Shown here: positions 1-9,406 of the stretch, in pieces
Layout: each line of letters starts with the position of its first letter
Position numbering within the stretch: position 1 is the first letter of the stretch
Origin: a candidate division KSB1 bacterium
GTDB taxonomy: Bacteria > Zhuqueibacterota > Zhuqueibacteria > Thermofontimicrobiales > Thermofontimicrobiaceae
DNA length: 64,000 nucleotides
Reading direction: 5' to 3'
NCBI GenBank assembly: GCA_034506395.1
Contig: JAPDPQ010000007.1
Coordinates: 62,001 to 126,000, forward strand
Made by a program: the position numbers and the translations under genes
The notes under the pieces: generated by a model
Told to the model about the DNA's origin: nothing
What the model saw: only the letters and a program-made list of their open reading frames with translations
Database searches by the model: none

Positions 1-1238
1 CCTGACAGATCCGAAATAGCGACCGTCCCATTGAAACCAGTCGCAATATTACCATATTGATCTTGAGCTGTCGCTTTGATATTAAACCAAGTACCAGCCG
101 CTTGGGGGGAAGCGATCGGATCGATTGCAAATTTGGCTACATTACCAGGGTTCACATTAAATTTGTTGGAACTATCGGGATTCGAAATCCCGGCATGATT
201 GGCCATGATAAAATTGTCGACTTGACTTTTGGTGATGGTCACATTTTGCGTCAATACGCCGTTGACGAAATTATTCGAATTCAAATTCAATGAGCCAGAG
301 AAATCCGTTAAAGCGACCTTGTCAGTAAAACTTGTCACGACGTTCTCAAATTGGTCTCGGGCCTTTATGGAAATGGCAAATGCTATTCCTGCCATTTGGG
401 GACTCGAAATCGGCGGATCAAAACTGAAATGATGCAGTGATGCCGGCAATACGTTGAATAGCGCTGAATTTCCACTCTTTTTATCGTAAGTTACTGTGAT
501 CTGGTTGTTCTGGTAACTTCGAGTAAAGGTTAGATTCTCCGATCTTGTTCCATTGGAAAAAGCCCCTGTAATCAGCGGGGTCATCGCCCCAGATTTATCC
601 ATTAACGTCGCTTGACTTGTAAAGCTGGTGACAGTATTGTTGTAGGCATCTTGAGCTGTGATGGTAATCGGAAAATTCTGCCCGGCCGTCGCATTTCCGC
701 TGCTAACCACTTGAAAATGATGCAGTGAATTGGCTTGAATTGAAAAATCAGGTGTAGTCCCGCTATCAATTAGGCTGCCGGAACTATTGCGCGTATTGAT
801 TTTCACCTCATAGTTGCTCGCCTTGATAGTATGATTAATAACCATCCCTATGGCAACGCTTACCTCTATGCCTCCAGCTACGTCATTACCCGTGTAGTCT
901 CTCGTAAGCCGGACAGTATCCTCATTGGCAGTATTTTTATTCATAAGATTGATGCCTGAAAATCCGCCGGTCATATTGCTGTTTTTCGACTGGGCAATAT
1001 CGACTTCGCTGATGTTAAAGCCAGCAGGTAAAATGAATTCGATTTTCCCATTCTTGGGAATTCCTCCGCCGCCAGCCGAGGTTGTAAAGGTAAAAGTATA
1101 AATTGCAGCCTCTCCAGCTTTATTGTCACTCAAGCTAATACTAACATTAGTTAACGTTCCTTGAGCGAATAATTCATTCCCCAACAAAATGAGAATTATC
1201 GCTGCCAATCTCAATGCTGTCGAATGCCTGATTCTCAT
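1..1238 (-). CDS. Secreted protein with repeated Ig-like domains (3' end off window)
   Basis: This gene enters the window from its start at 1238 and is still open at base 1, giving 412 codons without a stop. The product starts with MRIRHSTALRLAAIIL and a hydrophobic stretch ending near LFAQ, a typical Sec signal peptide. A first domain of about 140 residues contains IEFILPAGFNISEVDIA. After it come repeated units of roughly 90-100 residues, each built as LHHF, a proline-rich link, AG, then FxIxIxAxD, xNxVTSFT and a TxT/TIT strand. This is the usual look of bacterial Ig-like or Big-type surface repeats. The first domain resembles the whole mature part of the next gene upstream (1558-2067). It is probably exported and extracellular or cell-surface. 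The true length and any C-terminal sorting signal lie outside the window. Confidence 0.8.
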   Translation of the reverse strand, partial: MRIRHSTALRLAAIILILLGNELFAQGTLTNVSISLSDNKAGEAAIYTFTFTTSAGGGGIPKNGKIEFILPAGFNISEVDIAQSKNSNMTGGFSGINLMNKNTANEDTVRLTRDYTGNDVAGGIEVSVAIGMVINHTIKASNYEVKINTRNSSGSLIDSGTTPDFSIQANSLHHFQVVSSGNATAGQNFPITITAQDAYNNTVTSFTSQATLMDKSGAMTPLITGAFSNGTRSENLTFTRSYQNNQITVTYDKKSGNSALFNVLPASLHHFSFDPPISSPQMAGIAFAISIKARDQFENVVTSFTDKVALTDFSGSLNLNSNNFVNGVLTQNVTITKSQVDNFIMANHAGISNPDSSNKFNVNPGNVAKFAIDPIASPQAAGTWFNIKATAQDQYGNIATGFNGTVAISDLS

Positions 1239-1557
1239 TTGTCGCTCTTTCAAAAATTAGTTGCCTGATCTAAGTTGCAAAACCAATTATAAAAATTTCA
1301 AGAGCCCCCACTGCTAGTTTTGTCAAGCCGGCTATCCCATTTGATGAAATCGATGATCTGGTCCCATAACAAAACTGTAAAGCAGCTCATCACTCTTTTG
1401 ACCTTACCTACCTCTAGATCGCTTTTCATCCGACCATTATGAATTCAAAACATCCCAACACCGATAAAGTTGAGCCGATTATTATCATCGGCCCAATAAA
1501 ACTGAAGTCATGGAGTTTGTTTTTTAGCTGTGCAATAGATAATTTCTATTTGGGCTG
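1239..1557. other. Intergenic stretch, weak hairpin only
   Basis: About 320 bases between two minus-strand secreted-protein genes. I see no convincing coding sequence. A 6-bp hairpin, GCCGAT at 1474-1479 with ATCGGC at 1487-1492, lies downstream of the 1558-2067 gene; it lacks a clear U-run on the minus strand, so a terminator role is doubtful. Confidence 0.4.
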
Positions 1558-2067
1558 CTACTGCTTCTCTGGAACAATCTTGTGTTTCGTTGTTGTTTTC
1601 AAGATGGGCTTTTCCGATTCATCCAAAAGCTCCACATGAATCTCATAATCATCTGCTGGCTGCGGTGGATTTTTGACGATAGCAAATTTCACATCAACAG
1701 GTTGATTTGGGGGGATTTCTTTGCCCAGACCAGATCTCTTGATCGTCACCGTCTGCCCCTCTACTTGCAGGACAAAACCACCATTGATCGTGGAGGAGCC
1801 AGCAATCATCAAGTCCGAAAGATCAAAGCCAATCGGAAAAACAATGCGAAATGCAGCCTGTGCCGGGATCGCTTTGTCGAGAACAAAATTCACTTGATAG
1901 ATTGAACTGTTCCGAATTTCTGGATGTTTTGCAATAATTTTCACGCTATCCGCCAAAGCAGCCCAACTGCCAGAGGTAATGGTCAACAGAACTATCAATA
2001 GAATGATCAAATTAGAATACCAGCGAATCTTCATAAATTTGACTTTCTGTGTTTCATAACGATACAT
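1558..2067 (-). CDS. Secreted single-domain protein related to the N-terminal domain of the neighbour
   Basis: Predicted product of 169 residues. I chose the ATG ending at 2067 because GAGGGAG sits 7 bases upstream; an upstream ATG at 2085 and an internal one at 2034 are alternatives. After a basic n-region a hydrophobic helix (NLIILLIVLLTITSG) ends near ALADS, which looks like a Sec signal peptide. The mature part is about 125 residues, rich in beta strands, with FRIVFPIGFDLSDLMIAGS. This lines up with the pattern IEFILPAGFNISEVDIAQS in the first domain of the gene at 1-1238, so the two probably share a fold and origin. I do not recognise a named family. The neighbours suggest an exported, perhaps surface-associated, role. 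No catalytic motif is visible. Confidence 0.7.
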   Translation of the reverse strand: MYRYETQKVKFMKIRWYSNLIILLIVLLTITSGSWAALADSVKIIAKHPEIRNSSIYQVNFVLDKAIPAQAAFRIVFPIGFDLSDLMIAGSSTINGGFVLQVEGQTVTIKRSGLGKEIPPNQPVDVKFAIVKNPPQPADDYEIHVELLDESEKPILKTTTKHKIVPEKQ

Positions 2068-2386
2068 GCTTATACTCCCTCTCATTTTTTTCTCATTTAT
2101 GAATATTAAGCTAATTATTTATATTCAACTAATCAACCATTCCTGTTAAATGATTTTCAAAAAACCAACAATTATCATTCCTAAATTGTTGAAAGCGCCA
2201 TTTTAATTTTCATCATCTTTATTAATGCAAAAATTGTACCGTCAATCTCGAAATATTAATAAATTTTAAAGGCAATTTTGGGAAGAGTTGGGTGAGGATC
2301 TGGTTGACTGCAGCGGAGCAAAAATCAGGATGCTATTCAGTACCAACTTATTGGCAGCTTTATTGAACAGATGAGTTGATCGACCA
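2068..2386. other. AT-rich intergenic region, no gene seen
   Basis: About 320 bases between the TPR gene and the secreted-protein gene, very AT-rich. It probably contains the promoter of the 1558-2067 gene on the minus strand, but I see only a poorly spaced candidate near 2219-2245 and do not call it. Confidence 0.4.
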
Positions 2387-3514
2387 TTATTTCAAAATTG
2401 CTCTTAATAAAATAAGAAACCCTTTTCCATCATTTTCAGCCAATTTCAAATTTTTATCTGCCTTTTTGAAATCAGGATTGATTCTTTTCGCCTCACGAAA
2501 TTCTTCCAGCGCATTTAAAAAGAGATTGCGGCACTTAATTAAATAGGCGATGCCCAAATTGTTATGTAAGTCAGCATAACTTGGATACTTCTCAATTGCA
2601 GCCTTTAATTGTCCGATGTATTCATTAATAAACTGCTCATCCTTTCCTTTGCCACCGAACATGAACTTCAAATAAAATTCGCTTTCCAGATAGCTATCCA
2701 ATAGCTCCGGCAGCTCTTTGCTGGCAGCGTCAAGTGCATCAATAGCAGCGGAATAATTGGCTTGCCGAACATGTTCCAAAGCGGCGTCGATATTTTCTGG
2801 CTTAAAATAGAGGCCATTTGAATTAATATCGATCAGTTTATTTTCAACGAAAGTTATTCGCTCTGAAATCGAGCCCAAAGCAACGTCAGGAAGCTCTTCG
2901 ACAAGACTTTTAAGATGAATCATGCAAATATATAGTAGTGCAGCAACATAGTTGCTATTGATCGCGATCGCATTATTCAATTCTCGCAAGGCATCAGCAA
3001 ATTTTCCATTTTGAAAATATGCTACTCCCAGATTGAAATGAAGATCAGCATATTTTTCATTTTTCATAATGCCGGTATTAAATGCTTCAATTGCTTCCTG
3101 ATAGGCACCTTGCCGTAGTAGCGCATATCCCAGATTATTGTAGCCCTCTACCAGTTCCGGATCAATTTCAAGGGCTCTTTTGAATGCGGATACGGCATCA
3201 TCAAGCAAATTCCTCTTTAAAAAAACTAGGCCTAACTTATTGTTGGATGCTGCGTGATGAATGGTTTTAACCTTCTCCGCGATATAATAGATCATCTCCA
3301 GATCACTGATCACAAGTTGATGGAGTTGAGAAACAACATGTCGGATATCAGCAGCCGACGCGTTGCTCGCCATCGAAATCCCCTTGTTGAAAACGACGAC
3401 ACCATTTTCAAACACATTGGAGATGACTTTTTCGCCAGATTCTAAATAATGAGTCTGAACGTGAAAATTTTTGCCACCAATTGAAATTTCGTTATTCAAT
3501 CCGATGCTTTCCAT
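2387..3514 (-). CDS. Tetratricopeptide-repeat protein
   Basis: Product of about 375 residues with no signal peptide. The ATG ending at 3514 is preceded by GAGGGGTGGGG; an in-frame GTG two codons earlier is possible. The first 80 residues form a separate domain (FHVQTHYLE, KVISNVFENGVVVFNKGI). TPR units follow from about residue 90 to 200, with the classic GLVFLKRNLLDDAVSAFKRAL, EGYNNLGYALLRQG and LHFNLGVAYFQNGK patterns. Another TPR pair is near the C-terminus (LHNNLGIAYLIK, ALEEFREAKRINP). TPRs mediate protein-protein contacts; the partner cannot be inferred. The gene lies 17 bases after coaD and is probably in the rsmD-coaD operon. Confidence 0.85.
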   Translation of the reverse strand: MESIGLNNEISIGGKNFHVQTHYLESGEKVISNVFENGVVVFNKGISMASNASAADIRHVVSQLHQLVISDLEMIYYIAEKVKTIHHAASNNKLGLVFLKRNLLDDAVSAFKRALEIDPELVEGYNNLGYALLRQGAYQEAIEAFNTGIMKNEKYADLHFNLGVAYFQNGKFADALRELNNAIAINSNYVAALLYICMIHLKSLVEELPDVALGSISERITFVENKLIDINSNGLYFKPENIDAALEHVRQANYSAAIDALDAASKELPELLDSYLESEFYLKFMFGGKGKDEQFINEYIGQLKAAIEKYPSYADLHNNLGIAYLIKCRNLFLNALEEFREAKRINPDFKKADKNLKLAENDGKGFLILLRAILK

Positions 3515-3531
3515 CCCCACCCCTCGACAAT

Positions 3532-4014
3532 TTAGTGCTTTTTGAATTTTTCAGCCAATTTTCGATGTATTTCCATTGGGACAAATCGGCTTACATCGCC
3601 TCCAAAACTGGCAATTTCCTTAACTATGGTTGAATTCAAATACGTGTATTTTTCATTTGGCATGAGGAATACAGTTACCAATTGATCTGATAACTTTCGA
3701 TTGACCAACGCCATCTGAAATTCATATTCAAAATCCGAAGTGGCGCGAAGACCACGGATGATGGCAATGGCTTTCTTGGATAAAGCATAGTTGACCAACA
3801 AATCGTCAAAGCTATCCACCTCAACGGTATGCATGGAGTGTGTCACACTCTTGATCATTTCAATACGTTCATTGATGTCAAATAGCGGAGATTTTGCAGG
3901 GTTTGTGGTCACTGCGACGATGACTTTATCGAACAACAACACGGCACGTTCAATAATATCCAAATGACCATTAGTTATGGGATCGAAAGTCCCTGGATAT
4001 ATTCCGATTCGCAA
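3532..4014 (-). CDS. coaD: Phosphopantetheine adenylyltransferase
   Basis: CoaD transfers AMP from ATP to 4'-phosphopantetheine to make dephospho-CoA, the penultimate step of cytoplasmic CoA synthesis. The 160-residue product has the family's normal length. The nucleotidyltransferase signature GTFDPITNGHLDII (residues about 8-21) carries the (T/H)xGH motif, and the C-terminal half has the conserved RGLRATSDFEYEFQMA and STIVKEIASFGGDVSRFVP segments. Its start lies 40 bases inside the end of rsmD, so the two are probably translationally coupled; the TPR gene follows. The rsmD-coaD pairing is common in bacteria. Confidence 0.97.
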   Translation of the reverse strand: MRIGIYPGTFDPITNGHLDIIERAVLLFDKVIVAVTTNPAKSPLFDINERIEMIKSVTHSMHTVEVDSFDDLLVNYALSKKAIAIIRGLRATSDFEYEFQMALVNRKLSDQLVTVFLMPNEKYTYLNSTIVKEIASFGGDVSRFVPMEIHRKLAEKFKKH

Positions 4015-4574
4015 GATGATTGCCCTTTCTTTTGATAAATGCTAACTGCAGTATCCCCAAATTTTCGAGTTTGCACTAAGCTCAAAAATGTCGGATTGAA
4101 TTCAATGGTTGATCGTGCGCTGTGCTCAAAAATAAAAAAGCCACCATTTCGTAGCAACTTATCACGATCAATAAAGGTGATGATCTCATGGTAGCTTTTT
4201 TCAGCGTAGGGCGGATCAGCAAATATCAAATCAAATTCATCCCCCTTTCGAATCGATTTTCTCAAGTAGCGCAAAGAATCCTGTCGAATCACCCGACACT
4301 TATCGACCAGATTTGTCAATTTCAAGTTTCGATGAATCAGCGCGATCGAGCTTCTCGATATATCGACCAATATTGCAAACCGCGCGCCCCGACTCAAGGC
4401 TTCTATAGCTAAATTGCCGGTTCCACTGAACAAATCCAGAACAATAGCGTCCGATACTACATCGCCGAGATAGTCGAAAATATATTTTTTAACTTTATCT
4501 GCCGTCGGCCTGATATCATCTGTGTGGGGCGAAACAAGCCGCCTTCCTCTGCAGCTCCCCGCGATAACCCGCAT
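3975..4574 (-). CDS. rsmD: 16S rRNA (guanine(966)-N2)-methyltransferase
   Basis: RsmD methylates the N2 of G966 in 16S rRNA using S-adenosylmethionine. The 199-residue product starts MRVIAGSCRGRRL, the family's typical opening, followed by RPTADKVKKYIFDYL, the SAM-binding VLDLFSGTGNLAIEALSRGA (about residues 44-63) and the catalytic DPPY motif in LIFADPPYAEKSYHEI. The last 13 codons overlap coaD in another frame. Length and motifs are normal for the family. Confidence 0.96.
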   Translation of the reverse strand: MRVIAGSCRGRRLVSPHTDDIRPTADKVKKYIFDYLGDVVSDAIVLDLFSGTGNLAIEALSRGARFAILVDISRSSIALIHRNLKLTNLVDKCRVIRQDSLRYLRKSIRKGDEFDLIFADPPYAEKSYHEIITFIDRDKLLRNGGFFIFEHSARSTIEFNPTFLSLVQTRKFGDTAVSIYQKKGQSSCESEYIQGLSIP

Positions 4575-4603
4575 TGTATCATCACGAATTGATGAGTCCT
4601 GAG

Positions 4604-5608
4604 CTAACTCACTCGATACAGCCCGATATTCAATACCAGGGTAATATTGCTATTGCTCAAATTCGCACCCGGGATCACCGAAATTTTGGCAAAGCTGATA
4701 TTGAAATTGGCATTGTTGATTTGCTGAATAAAGGATAAGACGCCAGTTTTCGATCCTTGGGCTCGAAAAAGGACCGGAAGCACGACAAACTCCCCCTCAG
4801 TCTTCTCTCGCCCAAGCTCAAGTTGTTTTACATTCAATCCCGTCTGCTGCGCCAAATTCTTCAAATGGCTTTGCAATTCCGAACCGCTGATATAATTGGG
4901 TGGAACGAGATTCGTAAATTCTGCTGCCCCTTGCTGGATATTGACATTCCCATTTACCAATGCTTGACGGAAATTCCGATTCTGGATGGTTCGATTTTCC
5001 CTTGAAAGCAATTTTACTTCCGCAGGAGCCAAAGCTTGTTGTAATTGATTACTTGCAACACTTATGGCAGCATCATCGTTCGCCAAATATTCTACAAAAA
5101 ATACCCCATCGCTATAGGAGAGAATTGTAAAATTCACATTTGAGGGAATTGCATTGATGATATTGCTTACCGTCCTGAGCCCCTGCCGGGATTTGACAAT
5201 CCGATCTCTCAATGAAGGGGAAATTGCGGCGGTCGGCGCAATGTTCGCATCGGGCGCTGAGGTGGATGGCACACCGCCTGGCTGAGATACGGGTTGCTCC
5301 ACAGTCGGCTGCTGAACGAGTGGCGGCTGGATCGTAGCCTTTTTGCCTTTGGCAGATTGTAGCATAAACCAGACCACCGCAGCCAACAAAATGACGCTGA
5401 ACACGCCAAGCAAATAGACCATTTTTTTTGACCCGCTTCGATTCATATACCGCGAATAATCAGCGTCATCAATGGATGTACCGCCTATGTAGCTACTCGT
5501 TGTTGGCTCATTGGACTCTGGTTCGTAATTGCCCCGAAATTCCTGCTCGGTATTATCCTGCTCATCCGCTCGCGGTTGGTCATCCCCAATCAAATTGATA
5601 TCCACCAT
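4604..5608 (-). CDS. PilN/PilO-like inner-membrane protein
   Basis: Product of 334 residues starting MVDINLIGDD, the short opening typical of PilN-type fimbrial assembly proteins. An acidic cytoplasmic tail of about 60 residues is followed by one membrane segment (MVYLLGVFSVILLAAVVWFM, about 63-82), a Pro/Gln-rich linker and a periplasmic domain. The C-terminal part (residues about 230-334) has the alternating pattern of PilO/GspM-like ferredoxin folds. It lies downstream of the PilM-like gene at 5717-6691 in the same direction, as in pilMNO operons. GAGGAG precedes the start. Assignment to a type IV pilus or type II secretion platform is inference; only the layout and membrane topology are seen. 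Confidence 0.6.
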   Translation of the reverse strand: MVDINLIGDDQPRADEQDNTEQEFRGNYEPESNEPTTSSYIGGTSIDDADYSRYMNRSGSKKMVYLLGVFSVILLAAVVWFMLQSAKGKKATIQPPLVQQPTVEQPVSQPGGVPSTSAPDANIAPTAAISPSLRDRIVKSRQGLRTVSNIINAIPSNVNFTILSYSDGVFFVEYLANDDAAISVASNQLQQALAPAEVKLLSRENRTIQNRNFRQALVNGNVNIQQGAAEFTNLVPPNYISGSELQSHLKNLAQQTGLNVKQLELGREKTEGEFVVLPVLFRAQGSKTGVLSFIQQINNANFNISFAKISVIPGANLSNSNITLVLNIGLYRVS

Positions 5609-5716
5609 GACCCACTCCTCATATTAATTATCTACACAATTAATGAATTTCGTTGTTTCTTTACACATTCAAATTATAACGCAAAACGAACATCCCTCCG
5701 ATTGGGCGACAACAGA

Positions 5717-6691
5717 TCATTTTTTCCTCAGCGCTGCACCGACACAAACAGTAAACGTTTCGGGACGCGACCAAATATTCTCATCGACACTCACATTCGG
5801 TGCGAATAACAAGCGCCGAAATGGATTGGCGCGATCGATCCTCACATTATAATTATTTTGCAGGTTTTCAAGAATACTATCTTTAACAAGATCTCCATAT
5901 AGAAAAATTCGATTTAATGCTTCAATGCTTTCACCCACCTTGTTATCCAGCATCACCCGGCGCAATTCTTTTGAAACATATTTTGCGATATCATCCTCGT
6001 CTGCTGCATCCAACGAAGTGATCGTGGGATCCAACTTATAAGCTGGAAGATCCTGGGATATCCAATATTCTTTGTCCTCGATGATAGTAAACATGAGCCC
6101 GCCGGAGCTCACTTCAACCAACGCAATTATATCGCCCACTCGCAATTCATAATTGAGCTCGATGGCGCGCTTGGCAGTAAATATATCCAGATCAACCACT
6201 CTCACATTCAATTTGGCAATGGAGAATAACTTTCGCAATTGTCGAATGATTTTTTCTCTCACTGAGACCACCAACATCTCGTGCTCTTGCCGCCGGCTGG
6301 TCTGCTGGAGCTTTTGAAAATCAACAATATATTCATCACTGGGGTGATAAGAGAATTGCTTTACCTCCCAATCAACCTGATCGATCAAATCGCTATCCGA
6401 CAAATCGCTTTCATATGGCAGCTTTTTAATCAGCGCAAATTGATTTTGCAATGCAAATATGGTTTTTTGGGCATTCAATCGGTAATTCCTAACCAGTTGC
6501 TGCAATTGGCTGCCTATATCCTCTATTCTTTGATCATTACAAATGCTTTCAATATTCAGCGGGGTGTTTAATTCAGTCTGGATAATTTTATTGATCCGGA
6601 ACTGCTGAGATGTACTTTCAACCTCAATCAACTTCACATTGCGGTCTCTTATATATATCCCCAGTTGAATATTGGTCGGATTTGCATCCAT
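5717..6691 (-). CDS. PilM-like actin-fold protein (pilus/secretion platform)
   Basis: Product of 324 residues without signal peptide or membrane helix. It begins with a short beta-hairpin (QLGIYIRDRNVKLIEVE) like the phosphate-1 loop region of PilM. The stretch QNQFALIKKLPYESDLSDSDLIDQVDWEVKQF matches PilM's segment on membrane-loop interaction in pattern. IIALVEVSSGGLMFTIIEDKEYWISQDLPA fits its second ATPase-fold half. PilM binds the N-terminal tail of PilN, and the gene downstream (4604-5608) begins like PilN. Both features support a pilus or secretion inner-membrane complex. No other pil genes (pilB, pilC, pilQ) are in the window, so the pathway remains unproven. Confidence 0.6.
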   Translation of the reverse strand: MDANPTNIQLGIYIRDRNVKLIEVESTSQQFRINKIIQTELNTPLNIESICNDQRIEDIGSQLQQLVRNYRLNAQKTIFALQNQFALIKKLPYESDLSDSDLIDQVDWEVKQFSYHPSDEYIVDFQKLQQTSRRQEHEMLVVSVREKIIRQLRKLFSIAKLNVRVVDLDIFTAKRAIELNYELRVGDIIALVEVSSGGLMFTIIEDKEYWISQDLPAYKLDPTITSLDAADEDDIAKYVSKELRRVMLDNKVGESIEALNRIFLYGDLVKDSILENLQNNYNVRIDRANPFRRLLFAPNVSVDENIWSRPETFTVCVGAALRKK

Positions 6692-6831
6692 GCCACATTC
6701 CCATTTTATTCTTCAGCGCAATTCAAAGTTCACCATTGCTCAAAAAATAAAACTATTACTCTCAAATTCTAATTCGGGAAGCTGCTCTCGAACCGACCAG
6801 GCATACCGAAACGCCTTCTTATCAGATGAAG

Positions 6832-7725
6832 CTATCGCCGCGTCCAGCTTTTTTCACCGGTCTCCACCTTACCATGATTGCTAATTCGATGATGACCAAA
6901 ATGATACTTCACAAAATTATTTTTGGTCGCCTGAATATCGCTGGAATCTACGGGACATTCAATATTGACATACTTAAAAGCCGATGTGTCGATAATAGCA
7001 ATTTTATACTCGCGATTGACAGTGGGACAATATTTGAAATTGACCACGGTTTGATTCACTGCACTATCGATTTTCTCGGCCCATTTGGGACCTAAAACAT
7101 AGAGCGTATCAAGTAAAGATCCGACGGGAACATCAGGCATCATGCGCCGAAACACCAACGAAAGAGAATCGTCGGTTTTGAGCGGATCATAAATTTTGAC
7201 GCTCCCAAAAGTTCTATCAATTTCCTTGAGAATGTCGACATCGCTGATCCCAATCTCCCGTTTCTCCTTAATAGCGCTCCCCATCTCGGTCTTTTCCAAG
7301 CGATTAAGCATCACATGAGCAAGATTAGAATCATAATTCACCGCTTCTAAAATGCTAAACAACAGAGTATCTGCGGTCAGATTATTAATGATTGAATTGG
7401 CCCGAGAGTCAGTAGTGACCAGATGATTCAACATCTGCTCTGCGAGTGCGGTGTCGGCTTTGATATACTCCCGAATAATCGTCTTGCTGCTGTCTTTGAT
7501 AAAGGATATCAATTGATCTAAGTTATCGGTATAATTGTTATGGTGCTGCAAATAGATCATTTCCGCTTTGAAGATCCGATCCATATTGGTGCGACAGGTA
7601 TTCGTATTTCGCTCCTCCTGTTCCCAGATCTTTTTCGGATAAAGAATGGTGGCGACGAGAGCTGCAGACAAGATCACAATAAGTAGTTTTAAAATGATAG
7701 AGCCTTTTGCCGTTGGTGTTGCCAT
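6832..7725 (-). CDS. Pseudopilin-like membrane-anchored protein
   Basis: Product of 297 residues with one N-terminal membrane helix (IILKLLIVILSAALVATILYP, about residues 10-30) and a long periplasmic part. The section just after the helix, TCRTNMDRIFKAEMIYLQHHNNYTDNLDQLISFI, has the arrangement seen in pseudopilins (N, I, A, Y, Y spacing), but there is no typical GFTLIE prepilin cleavage site. AAGGAGGG lies immediately upstream of the ATG, a strong ribosome-binding site. It stands between comEA and the PilM/PilN-like pair on the same strand, consistent with a role in the same envelope apparatus. Function otherwise unknown. Confidence 0.6.
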   Translation of the reverse strand: MATPTAKGSIILKLLIVILSAALVATILYPKKIWEQEERNTNTCRTNMDRIFKAEMIYLQHHNNYTDNLDQLISFIKDSSKTIIREYIKADTALAEQMLNHLVTTDSRANSIINNLTADTLLFSILEAVNYDSNLAHVMLNRLEKTEMGSAIKEKREIGISDVDILKEIDRTFGSVKIYDPLKTDDSLSLVFRRMMPDVPVGSLLDTLYVLGPKWAEKIDSAVNQTVVNFKYCPTVNREYKIAIIDTSAFKYVNIECPVDSSDIQATKNNFVKYHFGHHRISNHGKVETGEKSWTRR

Positions 7726-7781
7726 TTTCCCTCCTTAAAAAATTTGCATGAATTAAGTGAATAAAAAATCGATAAACACCC

Positions 7782-8270
7782 CTACTTGTCCTGAACGAAA
7801 ATATAAGGTCGCATGACTTCCAATTTTTTGCGCCCGACACCCTTCACCGCTAAAAGTTCTTCGATCTGCTTAAAATTGCCATGTTCTTTACGATACTCCA
7901 CTATCCGAGCCGCGATCACCTGTCCGATTTGAGGAATCTGGATGAGCTCCTCAATCGTCGCCTGATTAATATCAATGGGCGTCAAGATCGATCTCGTTTT
8001 TGAAGTTTTTTTGACGCTGCTAGTTTGTGGCGACACAACCAGTTGCTGAACCGGTTCAACCGGCCGAGGGAATTGTTCCGTTTCCTCGAGCAAAGAATCG
8101 ATCTCCGCAGCCTTTTCTTTTATTTGTTGTTCGATCAAGGTCAACTGCGGATCGATTTTGGGTGATGGCTCGACATAAGATCTATATAAGCGAATGGCAG
8201 CCCCAAGCAGAATGCCGAATACCAAAAAGGAAATGAACAATCTTTCCTGTTTTGTAAATAGCTCGATCAT
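7782..8270 (-). CDS. ComEA-type helix-hairpin-helix DNA-binding protein
   Basis: Product of 162 residues. A membrane segment ([19 protein letters not shown], about 11-29) anchors it, a charged linker follows, and the C-terminal 65 residues carry two helix-hairpin-helix units: [23 protein letters not shown] and [21 protein letters not shown]. This is the ComEA layout; ComEA binds incoming double-stranded DNA at the outer face of the inner membrane during natural transformation. HhH proteins of this type also occur without competence, so DNA uptake is inference. The ATG overlaps the dnaJ stop codon (ATGA), indicating co-translation with dnaJ. Confidence 0.8.
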   Translation of the reverse strand: MIELFTKQERLFISFLVFGILLGAAIRLYRSYVEPSPKIDPQLTLIEQQIKEKAAEIDSLLEETEQFPRPVEPVQQLVVSPQTSSVKKTSKTRSILTPIDINQATIEELIQIPQIGQVIAARIVEYRKEHGNFKQIEELLAVKGVGRKKLEVMRPYIFVQDK

Positions 8271-9406
8271 TCAAATAATGCTTGTTTAACTTTTTTAAAA
8301 AAGCTTTTATCTGCTGTTGGTGGTTTTAATCCCTCGCTATTCATCAATTCTCGAAGCAATTGCTTTTCCCTTTCAGATAGCTTAGTGGGCGTCCATACCA
8401 ATACGCGAACCAGTTGGTCCCCTTTTCCCTGTTGGTTCAAATGCGGAATTCCCTTCCCTTTCATCCTGAGGATCTTGCCTGATTGGGTGCCAGGGGCAAT
8501 CGTCAGCCGCGCCCTGCCGTTTAGGGTTGGGACCTCAACCTCATCCCCTAAAGCTACCTGACTAAAGCTAACGTAAAGATCATATAATATGTCGTCACCA
8601 TGGCGTTCGAAATATTGGTGCTCTTTTTCTTCAATCACTACGATGGCATCACCCGCAGGGCCTCCTCGAGGTCCCACATTTCCTTCGCCTCGCAAGCTCA
8701 AATAATTTCCACTGGTCACTCCAGCCGGAATGGTTACATTGAGCGTGCTTTCCGCCTTTACCCGTCCCTCACCGTGGCAATTGGAGCAGGGCGTTTTGAT
8801 GATTCGACCTTCGCCGCCACATTCAGAGCAGGTGGTCACATTAATGAACTGCCCAAAAATCGTCCGAGAAGCCTGGCGAATTTCTCCAATTCCATGGCAC
8901 AGAGGACAATTCTCCATACTAGTACCTTTTTTTAAGCCAGAGCCCCCACAAACTTCACATCTGACGTATCGCTTCACCTTCAGCTTTTTCGTAACCCCAG
9001 TCGCGATTTCCTCCAATGTCAATGCTAGCCGGATCTGGAGATCGGTTCCCCGGACCTTTGTCCGCCGACTCCGTGCTTGACTGGTCGTACCAAAAAAATC
9101 ACCAAATCCAAATCCCGCGGACATAAAAGTCCTCAGCGCATCGCTCAAATCAAACTCAAAACCACCAAAATCTTCAAAACCACCTTTCAAACCTGATTCA
9201 CCATATTGATCATAGCGACGGCGCTTTTCTGGATCTTTTAATACTTCATAGGCCTCAGAGACCTCCTTGAACTTCTCCTCGGCTTGTTTGTCCCCTGCAT
9301 TTCTATCTGGATGATACTGAAGAGCCAATTTTCTATATGCTTTTTTTATTTCATTCGCGTCGGCATCACGGGAAACACCTAATATTTGATAATAATCTTT
9401 CGCCAT
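8267..9406 (-). CDS. dnaJ: Molecular chaperone DnaJ
   Basis: DnaJ stimulates the DnaK ATPase and delivers unfolded clients to it. The 379-residue product has the J domain ([12 protein letters not shown] at the start, the essential HPD in YHPDRN near residue 33), a short Gly/Phe-rich region (about 75-110), and four zinc-binding repeats ([32 protein letters not shown]; about 150-210). The C-terminal peptide-binding domains end with [10 protein letters not shown]. It is a full-length type I DnaJ. The gene follows grpE in the hrcA-grpE-dnaJ order. dnaK, often between grpE and dnaJ, is not here. Confidence 0.97.
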   Translation of the reverse strand: MAKDYYQILGVSRDADANEIKKAYRKLALQYHPDRNAGDKQAEEKFKEVSEAYEVLKDPEKRRRYDQYGESGLKGGFEDFGGFEFDLSDALRTFMSAGFGFGDFFGTTSQARSRRTKVRGTDLQIRLALTLEEIATGVTKKLKVKRYVRCEVCGGSGLKKGTSMENCPLCHGIGEIRQASRTIFGQFINVTTCSECGGEGRIIKTPCSNCHGEGRVKAESTLNVTIPAGVTSGNYLSLRGEGNVGPRGGPAGDAIVVIEEKEHQYFERHGDDILYDLYVSFSQVALGDEVEVPTLNGRARLTIAPGTQSGKILRMKGKGIPHLNQQGKGDQLVRVLVWTPTKLSEREKQLLRELMNSEGLKPPTADKSFFKKVKQALFE

